Shown: positions 26,071 to 36,089, counted from the stretch's first letter. The stretch: 64,000 nt of DNA from Lederbergia citrea (GCF_018343525.1 NZ_JAGYPH010000004.1:186001-250000), one strand, 5' to 3'. Numbers and translations are program-made. The notes: a model not told the origin generated them from the letters alone.

Positions 26071-27350
26071 TGTATTAGCCTCACTTTCACAGCACGTGCA
26101 TGCCCATCCAATTCCTCTTCTTTAGCAAGGGTTTCGATATATGGAGCTGCATTGCGTAATGCTTGTTCAGAATAATAAACATAGGTTGTTTTTTTAATAA
26201 AATCGTCGACAGACAGTCCTGATGAAAATCTTGCCGTGCCCGATGTTGGAAGTGTGTGATTCGGTCCTGCGAAATAATCACCCACCGCCTCTGGTGTATA
26301 GTTTCCGATAAAAACTGAACCAGCATTTTTCACCTTACTTAAATGCGTCAAGGCATTTTCCAATTGAATTTCCAAATGCTCCGGAGCTAAGGCATTTGAT
26401 AGCCGGAATGCTTCTTCAATCGAACCTACCTTTACTGCAGCACTTTCATTGATGAGAGAGACCTCGGCAATTCCTTTTCGAGGGAGCTCAGCGCATTGTT
26501 TTTTAACCTCTGCCAGCGTAGCTTCTAATACTTTTTCTGAGGTTGAAAAAATAAACGCACGTGCTTTTTCGTCATGTTCCGCTTGGGCAATTAAATCAGC
26601 TGCGATAAAAACTGGATCTGCTGTTTCATCTGCAATGATTGCCACTTCAGATGGTCCCGCAATCATATCGATGCCGACATCTCCGAAAACAAGTGATTTT
26701 GCCGCAGCAACATAAGCGTTTCCGGGGCCGACAATTTTATCAACAGATTCTATTTGCTCCGTTCCGTAGGCCAAAGCAGCAATCGCTTGGCTACCGCCCA
26801 TTTTATAAATAGTATGGACTCCTGCAATATCAGCTGCTACAGAAAGAATCGGGGTGATAGCACCTCCACCACGTGAAGGTGTAGCCATCACGATTTCACT
26901 TACTCCTGCCAAAACTGCCGGAATCGCGTTCATTAAAACTGTGGATGGATAACAGGCTTTTCCACCCGGGACATAGATTCCTACCCGCTCTAAAGGGCGA
27001 AAAAGTTGACCAGTGATAATGTCGTCCGTCATCTCCATCATTCGAGATTGCTGTAATTGCTTCGAATGAAAATTTCTAATATTTTTGGCGGCTCTTTCCA
27101 GTGCCTCAATGACTTCCTCTGGAACTTCTTGCCACGCTTTTGCACGTTCTTCTTCCGTTACTTGCCAGCTGTGCGGAATACCACCATCAAATTTCTCTGT
27201 ATACTCCTTTAATGCAACTTCGCCTCGCGTCCGAACATTTTCGATCACTTCTTTAACAGTTTCCATTACATTGTCATCAAAAGGCTTTTTCTTCGACTTT
27301 TTTGAGATATAAGTGGCCGTAAATTCGTCAGTCGTAAACGTTGGAATCAT
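26067..27350 (-). CDS. hisD: Histidinol dehydrogenase HisD
   Basis: A 427-residue NAD-dependent dehydrogenase. Typical blocks are VGIYVPGGKACYPSTVLMNAIPA, KMGGSQAIAALAYGTE, VDKIVGPGNAYVAAAK and DMIAGPSEV, with the catalytic glutamate and histidine in ALAPEHLEIQ and GPNHTLPTSG. It carries out the two final oxidation steps to histidine. Overlaps hisG upstream by four bases. Confidence 0.93.
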   Translation of the reverse strand: MIPTFTTDEFTATYISKKSKKKPFDDNVMETVKEVIENVRTRGEVALKEYTEKFDGGIPHSWQVTEEERAKAWQEVPEEVIEALERAAKNIRNFHSKQLQQSRMMEMTDDIITGQLFRPLERVGIYVPGGKACYPSTVLMNAIPAVLAGVSEIVMATPSRGGGAITPILSVAADIAGVHTIYKMGGSQAIAALAYGTEQIESVDKIVGPGNAYVAAAKSLVFGDVGIDMIAGPSEVAIIADETADPVFIAADLIAQAEHDEKARAFIFSTSEKVLEATLAEVKKQCAELPRKGIAEVSLINESAAVKVGSIEEAFRLSNALAPEHLEIQLENALTHLSKVKNAGSVFIGNYTPEAVGDYFAGPNHTLPTSGTARFSSGLSVDDFIKKTTYVYYSEQALRNAAPYIETLAKEEELDGHARAVKVRLIQ

Positions 27351-27967
27351 ATTACCGCCTCCTCAATGCGAAATGAATCAAGCAGCGGAGAAAGAATTGC
27401 TTTTTTTAATTTTAAAGAATTACGGTTGGCAATACAGCGAGCTGAAAGAGTAAACATTTCTTCTTTGACAACGAGCCCATTTTCTTTCAATGTGCTCCCG
27501 GTTTCAACGATATCAACGATGTCATCAGCGAGTCCTAATAACGGCGCTAATTCTACGGACCCTTCCAATTTAAGAATATCAACCGATTTTCCTCGTTCAC
27601 GGAAATACTTCGTTGTGATATTCGGATACTTTGTCGCAATTCTTTGTTTACGCATTGGGTTCACCGCTGTTGGATCACCAGCAATGGCAAAGCGGCACTT
27701 TCCGAACGGAAGCGGCAATAAATCAAAAACGTCAGGCTGGCACTCTAATAAAATATCCTCGCCAACAATACCGATATCTGCAATTCCATGTTCTACATAT
27801 GTAGCCACGTCGATTCCTTTAGCAAAAACCGCGAAAAAGTCATCCGTTTCAACTTGTAATTTCCTTCCCTTGTTAAGTAATGGACGGACATCATAGCCAC
27901 GCTCTTGCAAGAATTCCATAAACTGTTTTTCCAATCTTCCTTTTGTCAGCGCAATTACAGGTTTCAT
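27347..27967 (-). CDS. hisG: ATP phosphoribosyltransferase HisG, short form
   Basis: A 206-residue short-form HisG without the C-terminal regulatory ACT-like domain. It contains ALTKGRL, a GIADIGIVGEDIL segment and the phosphate loop DIVDIVETGSTLKENGL. Short HisG needs HisZ for activity and histidine feedback, and hisZ is the gene directly upstream with a four-base overlap. First enzyme of the pathway. Confidence 0.93.
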   Translation of the reverse strand: MKPVIALTKGRLEKQFMEFLQERGYDVRPLLNKGRKLQVETDDFFAVFAKGIDVATYVEHGIADIGIVGEDILLECQPDVFDLLPLPFGKCRFAIAGDPTAVNPMRKQRIATKYPNITTKYFRERGKSVDILKLEGSVELAPLLGLADDIVDIVETGSTLKENGLVVKEEMFTLSARCIANRNSLKLKKAILSPLLDSFRIEEAVI

Positions 27968-29097
27968 TTTTCAATCACCTCAAACTCTCCGTTGCTAGTT
28001 TTAATTTCCAAAATTTTAGTATAGTTTCCTTTATCCATTTGTTCTGGCTGAACATCCACGATACAATTTTCAAAAGATGCTCTTAGCTGTTCAGCATATG
28101 CTAGCGATTCTTCTCCAGCGATAATACATATTCTTTGCCTTTCATCACTTTCTTTAATCTGGTTTGCTAACACCTCAATATCAAATGCGAGTCCTACTGC
28201 TGAAATACTTTTTCCAAATTGTTCATATAGGCGATCATAACGCCCGCCTGAAAAACAAACACCACCTGATTCGGGTAAAAAACCTCTAAACATGATACCT
28301 GAATAATATGGAAGATTTTTCACCCTTCCAAGGTCTATGAGAATTTCTCCGCTTCCAGATTGCTGTAAAATTTGAGCCAATTTTTTTATATGCTGCAATA
28401 TTGACAGGATGCTATCTCGATCTTTCCAGCGTTCTTCATATTCTGTAATAATGTCCATTGTTCCAAAAGCATCGACGAGTGCAGCCATTTCGCTAGCTGT
28501 CTCTTTGCTGCCATTATCTTTCGCAATTTGATAAACTTCATCTTTTTTCTTATCATGCATGGCATGCCTTAATCGTTCGGCATCAGTACATGTTAATTGA
28601 AGCTCATTTGCAAGACTTTCATAAATTCCTGTATGACCAAGTTCTATAAGACTATTATTCACTCCCAGTTCCTTGAGAACGGATTGTGCCATAAGGAGAC
28701 TTTCACTTTCTCCCATCAACTCTGGCAGATGAATAATTTCTACTCCTGCCTGGTGATACTCGACACCTGGCATATTTCGTTTAAATACAGATCCTTGGTA
28801 TACCCATTTTTGCGGACGTTTTTCCTCTGTAGAAAGGGCACGGGCAATTGCAGTTGTCCAATCAGGACGCAAAACTTCAATTTCACCTTCTGCATTAAAC
28901 CACTTCATCATCTCTTGCAATTTCATTCCGACATGTTTATTTGTAAAAGTCGTAGCATATTCCACTACAGGAGTCGAAATTTCCTTATATCCACGGAGCG
29001 TTGCCACTTTTCTGAACTCTTCCATCACATGAGATCTACTGCTGACGGCCATTCCCTTTTCATCTCTGCTTCCAGCTGGCAAAAACATAATAGTCAC
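27964..29097 (-). CDS. hisZ: ATP phosphoribosyltransferase regulatory subunit HisZ
   Basis: A 377-residue class II aminoacyl-tRNA synthetase paralogue. Motif 2-like FRNMPG region reads YQGSVFKRNMPGVEYHQAGVEII, and the YDRLYEQFG block matches HisRS/HisZ. It lacks a C-terminal anticodon-binding domain, as expected for HisZ. It forms the regulated HisG-HisZ complex. First gene of the operon; the upstream leader is only about 100 bp, too short for a T-box, and I see no attenuator. Confidence 0.9.
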   Translation of the reverse strand: MTIMFLPAGSRDEKGMAVSSRSHVMEEFRKVATLRGYKEISTPVVEYATTFTNKHVGMKLQEMMKWFNAEGEIEVLRPDWTTAIARALSTEEKRPQKWVYQGSVFKRNMPGVEYHQAGVEIIHLPELMGESESLLMAQSVLKELGVNNSLIELGHTGIYESLANELQLTCTDAERLRHAMHDKKKDEVYQIAKDNGSKETASEMAALVDAFGTMDIITEYEERWKDRDSILSILQHIKKLAQILQQSGSGEILIDLGRVKNLPYYSGIMFRGFLPESGGVCFSGGRYDRLYEQFGKSISAVGLAFDIEVLANQIKESDERQRICIIAGEESLAYAEQLRASFENCIVDVQPEQMDKGNYTKILEIKTSNGEFEVIEK

Positions 29098-29203
29098 TTC
29101 CTGATTCTTTAATTCATTAGCACTCTATCGAACTAAAGTGTTTTTTTGTTGGTACTACCTTACCATAAGTGTAAATTATCCGTCAATATATAAAGTAAAG
29201 AAA

Positions 29204-29242
29204 AATCGACAGGTGACAGGCACGACCCGAATTTTGTCGAAT
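29204..29242. repeat. GTGACAGGCAC interspersed palindrome, copy 1
   Basis: Right arm AATTTTGTCGAAT and degenerate left arm AATCGAC flank the core GGTGACAGGCACG. The same core and arms occur, in the opposite core orientation, at 63834-63882. Located between the hisZ promoter region and the opp terminator. Confidence 0.7.
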
Positions 29243-29243
29243 A

Positions 29244-29272
29244 TAAAAAAGAGGAGCAACAGGGGCTCCCCT
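29244..29272 (-). terminator. Terminator of the opp operon
   Basis: AGGGGAGC and GCTCCTCT pair over eight positions (one G-T pair) around CCCTGTT, followed by TTTTTT on the minus strand; starts at the oppF stop codon. Confidence 0.75.
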
Positions 29273-30267
29273 TACAATGTATAGAGATGACAGGCGGTAA
29301 AATGGCCAGGTTTGACTTCTTGCCATTCGGGTTTTACTTTGGAACAAATTTCCATCGCGGCGGGACAGCGTGTTCGGAATACACAGCCGCTAGGCGGGTC
29401 AATCGGACTTGGCACATCACCTGTTAAAACTATGCGATCTCGTTTAATCTCTGGATCGGGGATCGGAACCGCCGAAAGCAATGCTTTTGTATAAGGATGC
29501 AGTGGATCATTATACAAGCTATCGCTGGTCGTAAGTTCTACCATGTTTCCGAGATACATAACAAGAATCCGGTCAGATATATATTTAACCATGGATAAGT
29601 CGTGAGCGATGAATAAATAAGTCAAACCCATCCTTTGCTGCAGTTCTTTCAGCAAGTTTACAACCTGCGCTTGAATGGATACATCTAATGCTGAAATCGG
29701 TTCATCGCAAACGATGAATTTCGGATCTAAAGCAAGAGCTCGTGCAATCCCGATTCGCTGACGTTGCCCTCCACTGAACTCATGCGGGAAACGGCTTATG
29801 TGCTCTGGGTCCAAACCTACGAGTTTCAATAATTCTTTAATCCGTTCCTTTTTCTTTTTGCCGCTTAGTGTCCTATGAATAGCGAAAGGTTCCCCGATAA
29901 TCTCCTCCACTGTCATTCGGGGATTCAAGGAAGCGTATGGGTCCTGAAAGATCATTTGAATATCTCGTCGCAGTTTTGCCATCTCTTTTTGATTGTTGGA
30001 ATAAATATTCTTTCCGTTATATAATACTTCTCCTTCAGTAGGTTCGTATAAACGAATAATCGTTCTACCTGCCGTTGACTTTCCGCAACCACTTTCCCCA
30101 ACAAGTCCTACAGTTTCCCCAGGAAATATGTCCAAATTTAATCCGTCGACCGCTTTCAATTTTTTATCATCAACAGAGAAGTATTTTTTCAAATTTTTCA
30201 CTTGTACCAAGGGAGGTAAGGAGCTGTTATTTTTATTCGAGTTTCTTTCTTCTAGGTCTAGTTTCAT
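29272..30267 (-). CDS. oppF: Oligopeptide ABC transporter ATPase OppF
   Basis: A 331-residue ATPase with Walker [10 protein letters not shown]-loop [14 protein letters not shown], signature [15 protein letters not shown] and Walker [13 protein letters not shown]. The C-terminal oligopeptide/dipeptide domain has the four-cysteine-type pattern ([15 protein letters not shown]), which can bind an iron-sulfur cluster in related proteins. It energises peptide uptake with OppD. Last gene of oppABCDF. Confidence 0.9.
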   Translation of the reverse strand: MKLDLEERNSNKNNSSLPPLVQVKNLKKYFSVDDKKLKAVDGLNLDIFPGETVGLVGESGCGKSTAGRTIIRLYEPTEGEVLYNGKNIYSNNQKEMAKLRRDIQMIFQDPYASLNPRMTVEEIIGEPFAIHRTLSGKKKKERIKELLKLVGLDPEHISRFPHEFSGGQRQRIGIARALALDPKFIVCDEPISALDVSIQAQVVNLLKELQQRMGLTYLFIAHDLSMVKYISDRILVMYLGNMVELTTSDSLYNDPLHPYTKALLSAVPIPDPEIKRDRIVLTGDVPSPIDPPSGCVFRTRCPAAMEICSKVKPEWQEVKPGHFTACHLYTL

Positions 30268-30282
30268 TGGTCTCCTCCTCCT

Positions 30283-31278
30283 CTATACACTCACTCTTTT
30301 TTTAGCCATCGGATGATGAAGCCAGCAGGCAGCATATTGACCATTACTTACTTCTTCAAATGCCGGATTATTATTTTTACAAACTTGCATGGCATATTCG
30401 CATCGTGCATAAAATGGACAACCTTGCGGTGGGTCCAACAAGTCAGGTGGAGTACCGATGATTGGAGCAAGCGGTTGTTTTTTATCCATATCCAACCTCG
30501 GAACAGATTTCAACAATCCCTTTGTATATGGATGTTGTGGTTTAGCAAATAACTCCTGAACCGTTCCTGTCTCAACGACTTGTCCCGCATACATAACCAC
30601 TACTCTGTCGCACATATCTGCAACGACCCCGAGGTCGTGAGTAATCAAAATAATGGAAGTTCCTGTTTTTTGCTGAATATCCTTCATCAATTCTAGTATT
30701 TGAGCTTGAATCGTTACATCGAGTGCTGTTGTCGGTTCATCCGCGATTAATAGTCGTGGATTGCAAGCCAAGGCCATGGCAATCATCGCCCTTTGCCGCA
30801 TTCCACCAGAATATTCATGCGGATATTGATTAATCCGTTTAGACGGCTGCGGAATCCCGACAAGTTCAAGCATATTTAAAGCTTTCTTATAAGCTTCTTT
30901 TCTACCAATCTTATTATGGCGCAAAAGCGCTTCCATAATTTGGTTGCCAATTTTACTTGTTGGATTGAGCGATGTCATCGGATCTTGGAAAATCATACTA
31001 ATTTGATTTCCGCGAATTCGCTGCATTTCTTTCTCAGATGTCGCAAGTAAATTTTTCCCTCTAAAATTGATTGAACCTTGTTTATACTTTACAGGCGGGG
31101 ATGGCAAAAGCTTCATGATTGATTTAGCTGTTACGCTTTTACCACAGCCGGATTCTCCCACTATGGCAACTGTTTCGCCTTCCTTAACTACAAAATCCAC
31201 ACCTCGAACTGCTTTCACTTCTCCGGCATACGTATGGAAGGATACGTGTAAATCTTTCACTTCTAATAAATTTTCCAT
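30283..31278 (-). CDS. oppD: Oligopeptide ABC transporter ATPase OppD
   Basis: A 331-residue ATPase with [25 protein letters not shown], signature [15 protein letters not shown] and [14 protein letters not shown]. The C-terminal peptide-transport extension contains [15 protein letters not shown]. Partner of OppF, 15 bp from its neighbour on each side. Confidence 0.9.
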   Translation of the reverse strand: MENLLEVKDLHVSFHTYAGEVKAVRGVDFVVKEGETVAIVGESGCGKSVTAKSIMKLLPSPPVKYKQGSINFRGKNLLATSEKEMQRIRGNQISMIFQDPMTSLNPTSKIGNQIMEALLRHNKIGRKEAYKKALNMLELVGIPQPSKRINQYPHEYSGGMRQRAMIAMALACNPRLLIADEPTTALDVTIQAQILELMKDIQQKTGTSIILITHDLGVVADMCDRVVVMYAGQVVETGTVQELFAKPQHPYTKGLLKSVPRLDMDKKQPLAPIIGTPPDLLDPPQGCPFYARCEYAMQVCKNNNPAFEEVSNGQYAACWLHHPMAKKRVSV

Positions 31279-31293
31279 ATCGATTCCCCTCTC

Positions 31294-32223
31294 TTAATTC
31301 CGTAATCTCGGATCGAGGGCATCCCGTAAGCCGTCTCCGAATACATTGAATGCCAACATCGTTATTGAAATTAAAATGGAAGGTATTAATAACTGATAGA
31401 AATTCCCAACATGAATACTTCCAAGAGCGTCATTGACAAGCGTTCCCCAACTCGCCTGTGGTGCTTGTACACCTAAGCCAAGGAAACTTAATGTCGCCTC
31501 AGCAAAAATCGCTGACGGTACTGTAAGCGTTAGATTAACTAAAATTGGTCCAAGCGTATTCGGAACCATATGCTTTCTCAATACCCAGCCCATTTTAGCA
31601 CCCATCGCTGTTGCCGCATGAACATATTCCAGTTCCTTCAGCTGCAACACTTGCCCTCGCACGAGCCGAGCCATAGGTATCCATCCCGTTATCGTCATTG
31701 CAATGATAAGCGGCATGATTCCTCTTTTCATCGCAATTAAAACCAAAATGACTACTAACAAATATGGGATGGCATACAGAACTTCAGCTATCCTCATCAT
31801 TACATTATCCGTTCGGCCACCGCGAATAGCAGAGATGCCACCGTATAAAACTCCCGCCAAGAAATCAACGAGCGCTGCCATAAAGCCGATGAATAAAGAA
31901 ATCCTCGCTCCATACCACGCTCGCGTAAACAAATCTCTTCCTGCTGTATCAGTTCCAAACCAATGTTCACCATTGGGCTTAAGATTCTTCTTTGCAAAAT
32001 CCTGCTCATAATAGGTGTATCCGTTTAGATACGGTCCAATAATTGCCATTACGATTAAAATAATAATCATAATGAGACCGAACATCGCAAGCTTATTTGT
32101 TTTTAAGCGGCGCCAGGCATCCGACCAATACGATATAGACGGCCTAGAAATTTTTTCAGCTTCCTTAAAATTATCAACAGCGGGTAAAAACATCTCTTCT
32201 GTTAATTTCATCTGCTTTTCCAT
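31294..32223 (-). CDS. oppC: Oligopeptide ABC transporter permease OppC
   Basis: A 309-residue permease with six transmembrane segments. The EAA loop reads EYVHAATAMGAKMGWVLRKHMVPNTLGPILV, and the N-terminal soluble tail plus the HWFGTDTAGRDLFTRAWYGARISL block are typical of OppC/DppC. It overlaps oppB by one base. Confidence 0.9.
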   Translation of the reverse strand: MEKQMKLTEEMFLPAVDNFKEAEKISRPSISYWSDAWRRLKTNKLAMFGLIMIIILIVMAIIGPYLNGYTYYEQDFAKKNLKPNGEHWFGTDTAGRDLFTRAWYGARISLFIGFMAALVDFLAGVLYGGISAIRGGRTDNVMMRIAEVLYAIPYLLVVILVLIAMKRGIMPLIIAMTITGWIPMARLVRGQVLQLKELEYVHAATAMGAKMGWVLRKHMVPNTLGPILVNLTLTVPSAIFAEATLSFLGLGVQAPQASWGTLVNDALGSIHVGNFYQLLIPSILISITMLAFNVFGDGLRDALDPRLRN

Positions 32224-33152
32224 TAGCTACTCTCCCCCGTGACCTTAATTCTAGGATCAATCCACGTATATGCAATATCCACGATAAAGATCAAAAAGAT
32301 CAGTATTGCGCTATAGAAAACAGTCGATCCCAAAATCACTGTATAATCCCGGTTGAAGATGCTCTTTACAAACATTTCTCCCATTCCTGGGATGCCAAAA
32401 ATATGCTCAATAATAAAGCTTCCAGTCACAAGATTCGCTGTCAAAATCCCGAGAACGGTTACCACCGGCAAGATCGCATTTCGAATTGCATGTTTGATGA
32501 TGATTGTATTTCTCGCCAAACCTTTTGCTTTCGCAGTTAAAATATAATCTTGATTCATTACTTCCAGCATGCTTGACCTCATGAGGCGTGCGATAAAAGC
32601 AAGCGGCATCATGGCAAGTGAGATGGAAGGGAGAATCGTATGTGACCACGATTTCCATGTCGCAACCGGAAGTACCTTTAAATAAACGCCAAAATATTGG
32701 ATGAGAAATGTACCAAGAATAAAACTAGGAACAGAAATCCCTAAAATAGCCACTACCATTGAAAAATAATCCGGCCATCGATTACGGTTCAATGCTGCGA
32801 TAACACCTAAAACTAAGCCAAACGTAATGGCAATGACTAGTGCCTGCAGTCCGAGATGGAGGGAGACGGGAAATCCATTTTTAATATAATCATTGACTGT
32901 TAGAGATTGAGATTTCATAGAGTGACCAAAGTCTAATTGTGCCAATGATTTTAAATACATGCCATACTGGACGATATTCGGCTTGTCCAAGTTATAATGT
33001 CGCTGCAAGTTGTTATAAACTGCCGGCGGCATCGGTCCTTCTTTAGCGAAAGGATTGCCAGGAATGACTTTCATAATAATAAAAGTAATTGTAATAATGA
33101 CCCATAATGTTAACACAGCCCACATTAATCGCTTTAACGTATATTTCCACAT
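32223..33152 (-). CDS. oppB: Oligopeptide ABC transporter permease OppB
   Basis: A 309-residue permease beginning MWKYTLKRLMW with the conserved FIIMKVIPGNPF and YNLDKPNIVQYGMYLKSLAQLDFGHS blocks, and the EAA loop DYILTAKAKGLARNTIIIKHAIRNAILPV. I chose the ATG at 33152 with AGGGGTG nine bases upstream; the in-frame sequence further up lacks family similarity. Confidence 0.88.
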   Translation of the reverse strand: MWKYTLKRLMWAVLTLWVIITITFIIMKVIPGNPFAKEGPMPPAVYNNLQRHYNLDKPNIVQYGMYLKSLAQLDFGHSMKSQSLTVNDYIKNGFPVSLHLGLQALVIAITFGLVLGVIAALNRNRWPDYFSMVVAILGISVPSFILGTFLIQYFGVYLKVLPVATWKSWSHTILPSISLAMMPLAFIARLMRSSMLEVMNQDYILTAKAKGLARNTIIIKHAIRNAILPVVTVLGILTANLVTGSFIIEHIFGIPGMGEMFVKSIFNRDYTVILGSTVFYSAILIFLIFIVDIAYTWIDPRIKVTGESS

Positions 33153-33230
33153 CGTATTCTTCACCCCTATCCACGTTTTAGAAAAATCGGGGTATGCCAA
33201 CTAGGCATACCTCGATCATCTACTATTTGA

Positions 33231-34922
33231 TTATTGTTCAATATCTGCATAAATAAATTGTGGATAACGGTTAATCGGTGTAAAGATTCCTTTTACATGT
33301 GGCTTAACCATGAATGGTTTTGTATAGAAATAAATAGGAATAATCGGCATTTCATCCATTAAAATTTCTTCTGCCTTATGCATCGCATCCATTCGCTCTT
33401 TTGGATCCATGGATGTTTTTGCTATTTTGATATTTTTGTCATAATCGGAATTACTCCAATTAGCATCATTGAATGGACCATCTGTCACCCATAGATCCAT
33501 AAATGTCATCGGGTCAACATAGTCTCCTGACCAACCCGCACGAGAAATTTGGTAATCTCCCGCTTTTTCACGGTCAAGCTTTACTTGGAATTCAACGTTT
33601 TCAAGACCAACTTTTACGTCAAGATTTTTACGTAACATTTCTTGGACAGCTTCCGCAATTTTCTTATGCCCCTCGGAAGTATTGTAAAGGATTGAGAATT
33701 CTGGCAATTTATCCATGCCTTCTTCAGCGAGACCTTCTTTAAGCAGCTTTTTCGCTTCATCTAAATCTTCTTTAAACAATTCTCCAGTATTTTCTTGGAA
33801 GTCACCGCTTACATCATTGATACCAGGAGGAACGATTGAATAAGCAGGCTGCTGCCCACCTTGAGCTACGTGCTCAGTAATTGTTTTTCTATCAACAGCC
33901 ATAGAAAGAGCTTTTCTGACTTTCTTATTGTTAAAAGGTTTAACATCATTATTTAAATTGTAATAATAAACAGCTAAGTCTGGACCATTGTTAAATTCTG
34001 CATTTCCTGAATCAACGAGCTGGCCCTGTACATCTTGTGGCAACGGATAAACTAAATCTAGTTCATCTGCCTGATACATTTGCCACGCTGTGTCTTCATT
34101 GTCGATAATGACAAATTGAACTTCATCTAGTTTAATTTTATCTTGATCGTAATAGTTTTCGTTCTTCTCAAGCTTCATGCTTTCTTTGTGCTTCCATTCA
34201 GTCAGCTTGAATGCTCCGTTAGACACATAGCTGTCAGCTTCCAATGCCCAATCTGGGTTTGCTTCCTGAACTTTCTTATTGATTGGATAGTATGTGTAGA
34301 AAGAAGTCAAATCAAGAAAATAAGGTGTTGGCTCAACTAATGTTACTTCAAGCGTTTTTTCATCTATTGCTTTTACGCCCACTTTTTCTTCCAATTTAGG
34401 ATAGTCGGCCTTTTTTTCTGAACTGTTATAATCCTCTGCTCCCGCTAAATAATAGAGTTGATAAGCATACTCGGAAGCGCTTTCAGGATTAAGAACATAT
34501 TTCCATGAGTATTCGAAATCTTCAGCTGTTACCGGATCACCGTTCGACCATTTCATTCCGTCTTTTATATGGAATGTCCAAGTAAGTCCGTCATCACTAA
34601 TTTCGGGCATTTCTGCCATTCCTTCAACGATTTCTCCCTCAGGAGTTTTCTTTGTCAAACCTTCAAAGGCATGCTCCAAAATCCATGAATCATGAGTTCC
34701 TTGAGCAAGTCCCGGGTGAAGCGCCCCTGGTTCTTCATTGTTATTGAGATGCAATACTTTCTTTGCTGGTGGCGTTTCTTCTTTTTCCTCTGTTTGGCCG
34801 GCATTGTTGTCGTCTTTCTTTTCTGGAGTTGTTGTCGTCTCTTTTTGACCGCTAAAGCAGCCTGAAAGCAACAACATTAAAGAAAAAAACAATGCTAATA
34901 AAGAAAATTGCGACTTCTTCAA
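33231..34922 (-). CDS. oppA: Oligopeptide-binding lipoprotein OppA
   Basis: A 563-residue lipoprotein. The TTG start at 34922 follows GGGGG by eight bases and gives the signal sequence LKKSQFSLLALFFSL with lipobox LLSGC; a Thr/Glu/Lys-rich linker of about 40 residues follows. The body is a family-5 extracellular binding protein (WTFHIKDGMKWSNGDPVTAEDFEYSWKYVL, KVRKALSMAVDRKTI). It delivers peptides to OppBC and may also feed quorum or sporulation signal peptides. First gene of the operon; the 5' leader contains a long inverted repeat. Confidence 0.9.
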   Translation of the reverse strand: MKKSQFSLLALFFSLMLLLSGCFSGQKETTTTPEKKDDNNAGQTEEKEETPPAKKVLHLNNNEEPGALHPGLAQGTHDSWILEHAFEGLTKKTPEGEIVEGMAEMPEISDDGLTWTFHIKDGMKWSNGDPVTAEDFEYSWKYVLNPESASEYAYQLYYLAGAEDYNSSEKKADYPKLEEKVGVKAIDEKTLEVTLVEPTPYFLDLTSFYTYYPINKKVQEANPDWALEADSYVSNGAFKLTEWKHKESMKLEKNENYYDQDKIKLDEVQFVIIDNEDTAWQMYQADELDLVYPLPQDVQGQLVDSGNAEFNNGPDLAVYYYNLNNDVKPFNNKKVRKALSMAVDRKTITEHVAQGGQQPAYSIVPPGINDVSGDFQENTGELFKEDLDEAKKLLKEGLAEEGMDKLPEFSILYNTSEGHKKIAEAVQEMLRKNLDVKVGLENVEFQVKLDREKAGDYQISRAGWSGDYVDPMTFMDLWVTDGPFNDANWSNSDYDKNIKIAKTSMDPKERMDAMHKAEEILMDEMPIIPIYFYTKPFMVKPHVKGIFTPINRYPQFIYADIEQ

Positions 34923-34958
34923 GCAAAATCCCCCTTTATTTATATTTTTGGCAACGAC

Positions 34959-35014
34959 AAACAAATTAATTGCCCTCTATCATCCTATGATACCTTCGAA
35001 CAATTAATTTGTTT
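34959..35014 (-). promoter_or_regulatory. Perfect nested inverted repeat in the oppA leader
   Basis: AAACAAATTAATTG (34959-34972) is the perfect reverse complement of the sequence at 35001-35014. Within the 28-base loop TATCAT/ATGATA forms a second perfect stem. It sits between the promoter and the oppA ribosome site, so it would be folded in the mRNA 5' end or act as a DNA operator. Confidence 0.6.
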
Positions 35015-35028
35015 TTCGCTACGTATTA

Positions 35029-35058
35029 AATATACCAAAAGTTTATGGGAAAATTCAA
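35029..35058 (-). promoter_or_regulatory. Candidate sigma-A promoter of oppABCDF
   Basis: TTGAAT, 18 bp, TATATT on the minus strand, with predicted start near 35022 directly before the leader inverted repeat. Confidence 0.5.
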
Positions 35059-35132
35059 TAATTCTCCTAAATTCGAAATATTTTTTATAATCCACACTAT
35101 TTGCCTAGTATTAAAGTCTTTGATTAGCCTAG

Positions 35133-36089
35133 TTAAGCCGCAATATCACGCTTTGTAAAAAAGACAAAGGCAAGTATGTGAAAGATAAGAAAATACACAA
35201 TGATGACGGTAATTGAAAACGAAAGTGTCATCCCCTCAACCATTGGCATTCCGTCCATATATTGCATTAAGTTCGTATTGGCAAATAAACTATATTTAGC
35301 CCATGAAAATTTGCTTGCGAGTAGATTTGTTACTGTGGAGCCCATTAGTAATAGGAAAATAGAAATCCCAATGGCCAATCCGCTCACTCTAAAAGCCGCC
35401 GAAATCATGAATGCCATTGTTGCTAGTAAAAAGATACTTAAAGAGTTCAATAAATAGGTTTTCATTAAATAGAATAAGAGATTTTGTTCCTCAACTATGC
35501 CGTTTACGTATGCGAGGTGAATGTTACTTGATACTTTCCCGGCTCCAAACAAAATTGCACCCACGGCTGATGCACTGATAAATAATATGAAAAGCATGAG
35601 CAACATAAATAAAACCACTGTTAAATATTTTGATAATAAGATTTTCCAGCGATGAAATGGCTTGATTAAAAGAACTTTAATCGTTCCCCAACTAAATTCA
35701 TTCGCTACAATTCCAGCTGCAATAATGATGACAAACAGCCCTGCAAAACTGATTAATTCCGCGGAATCATTAATAAATGTCCATACAGTGTTGGAAGCAT
35801 CTGGGGGAAGGTCATGCTTAATCCGATAGTCATTGATGGCAATTTGTTTACTGGTATACTCTTTCATTGAAGGTGCCATCATAGGGATTTCTTCTATGTC
35901 CTTTTGAAGCTGTTGATTTTGTGCCGCCAACTTTTCTTTCCAATTTTCATTCACTGGCTTAGCGGTAGATTCTACATATTTCGTAATCCCACCTGCCCCA
36001 ATCACTAGGAGGACAAGCAAGCCGATCATAATATACGTACCCATCTGTTTGAAAATTTTTATCCACTCATTTTGTATAAGATTAAGCAT
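35133..36089 (-). CDS. ABC-2 type permease of GntR-controlled exporter
   Basis: A 318-residue membrane protein with six predicted transmembrane helices and a large extracytoplasmic loop between the first two (about residues 40-115), the layout of ABC-2/BcrB-type permeases. It ends with KRDIAA. The ATG at 36089 overlaps the stop of the BcrA-like ATPase by eight bases, so the two act together. It is the last gene of a five-gene operon with a GntR regulator; an antibiotic-export or cell-envelope-stress role is likely but the substrate is unknown. Confidence 0.75.
   Translation of the reverse strand: MLNLIQNEWIKIFKQMGTYIMIGLLVLLVIGAGGITKYVESTAKPVNENWKEKLAAQNQQLQKDIEEIPMMAPSMKEYTSKQIAINDYRIKHDLPPDASNTVWTFINDSAELISFAGLFVIIIAAGIVANEFSWGTIKVLLIKPFHRWKILLSKYLTVVLFMLLMLFILFISASAVGAILFGAGKVSSNIHLAYVNGIVEEQNLLFYLMKTYLLNSLSIFLLATMAFMISAAFRVSGLAIGISIFLLLMGSTVTNLLASKFSWAKYSLFANTNLMQYMDGMPMVEGMTLSFSITVIIVYFLIFHILAFVFFTKRDIAA

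Noticed and set aside
29098..29203. T-box leader for the his operon
   Set aside because: The leader is about 100 bp or less, with no T-box sequence (TGGNACCGCG) and no specifier stem or terminator.
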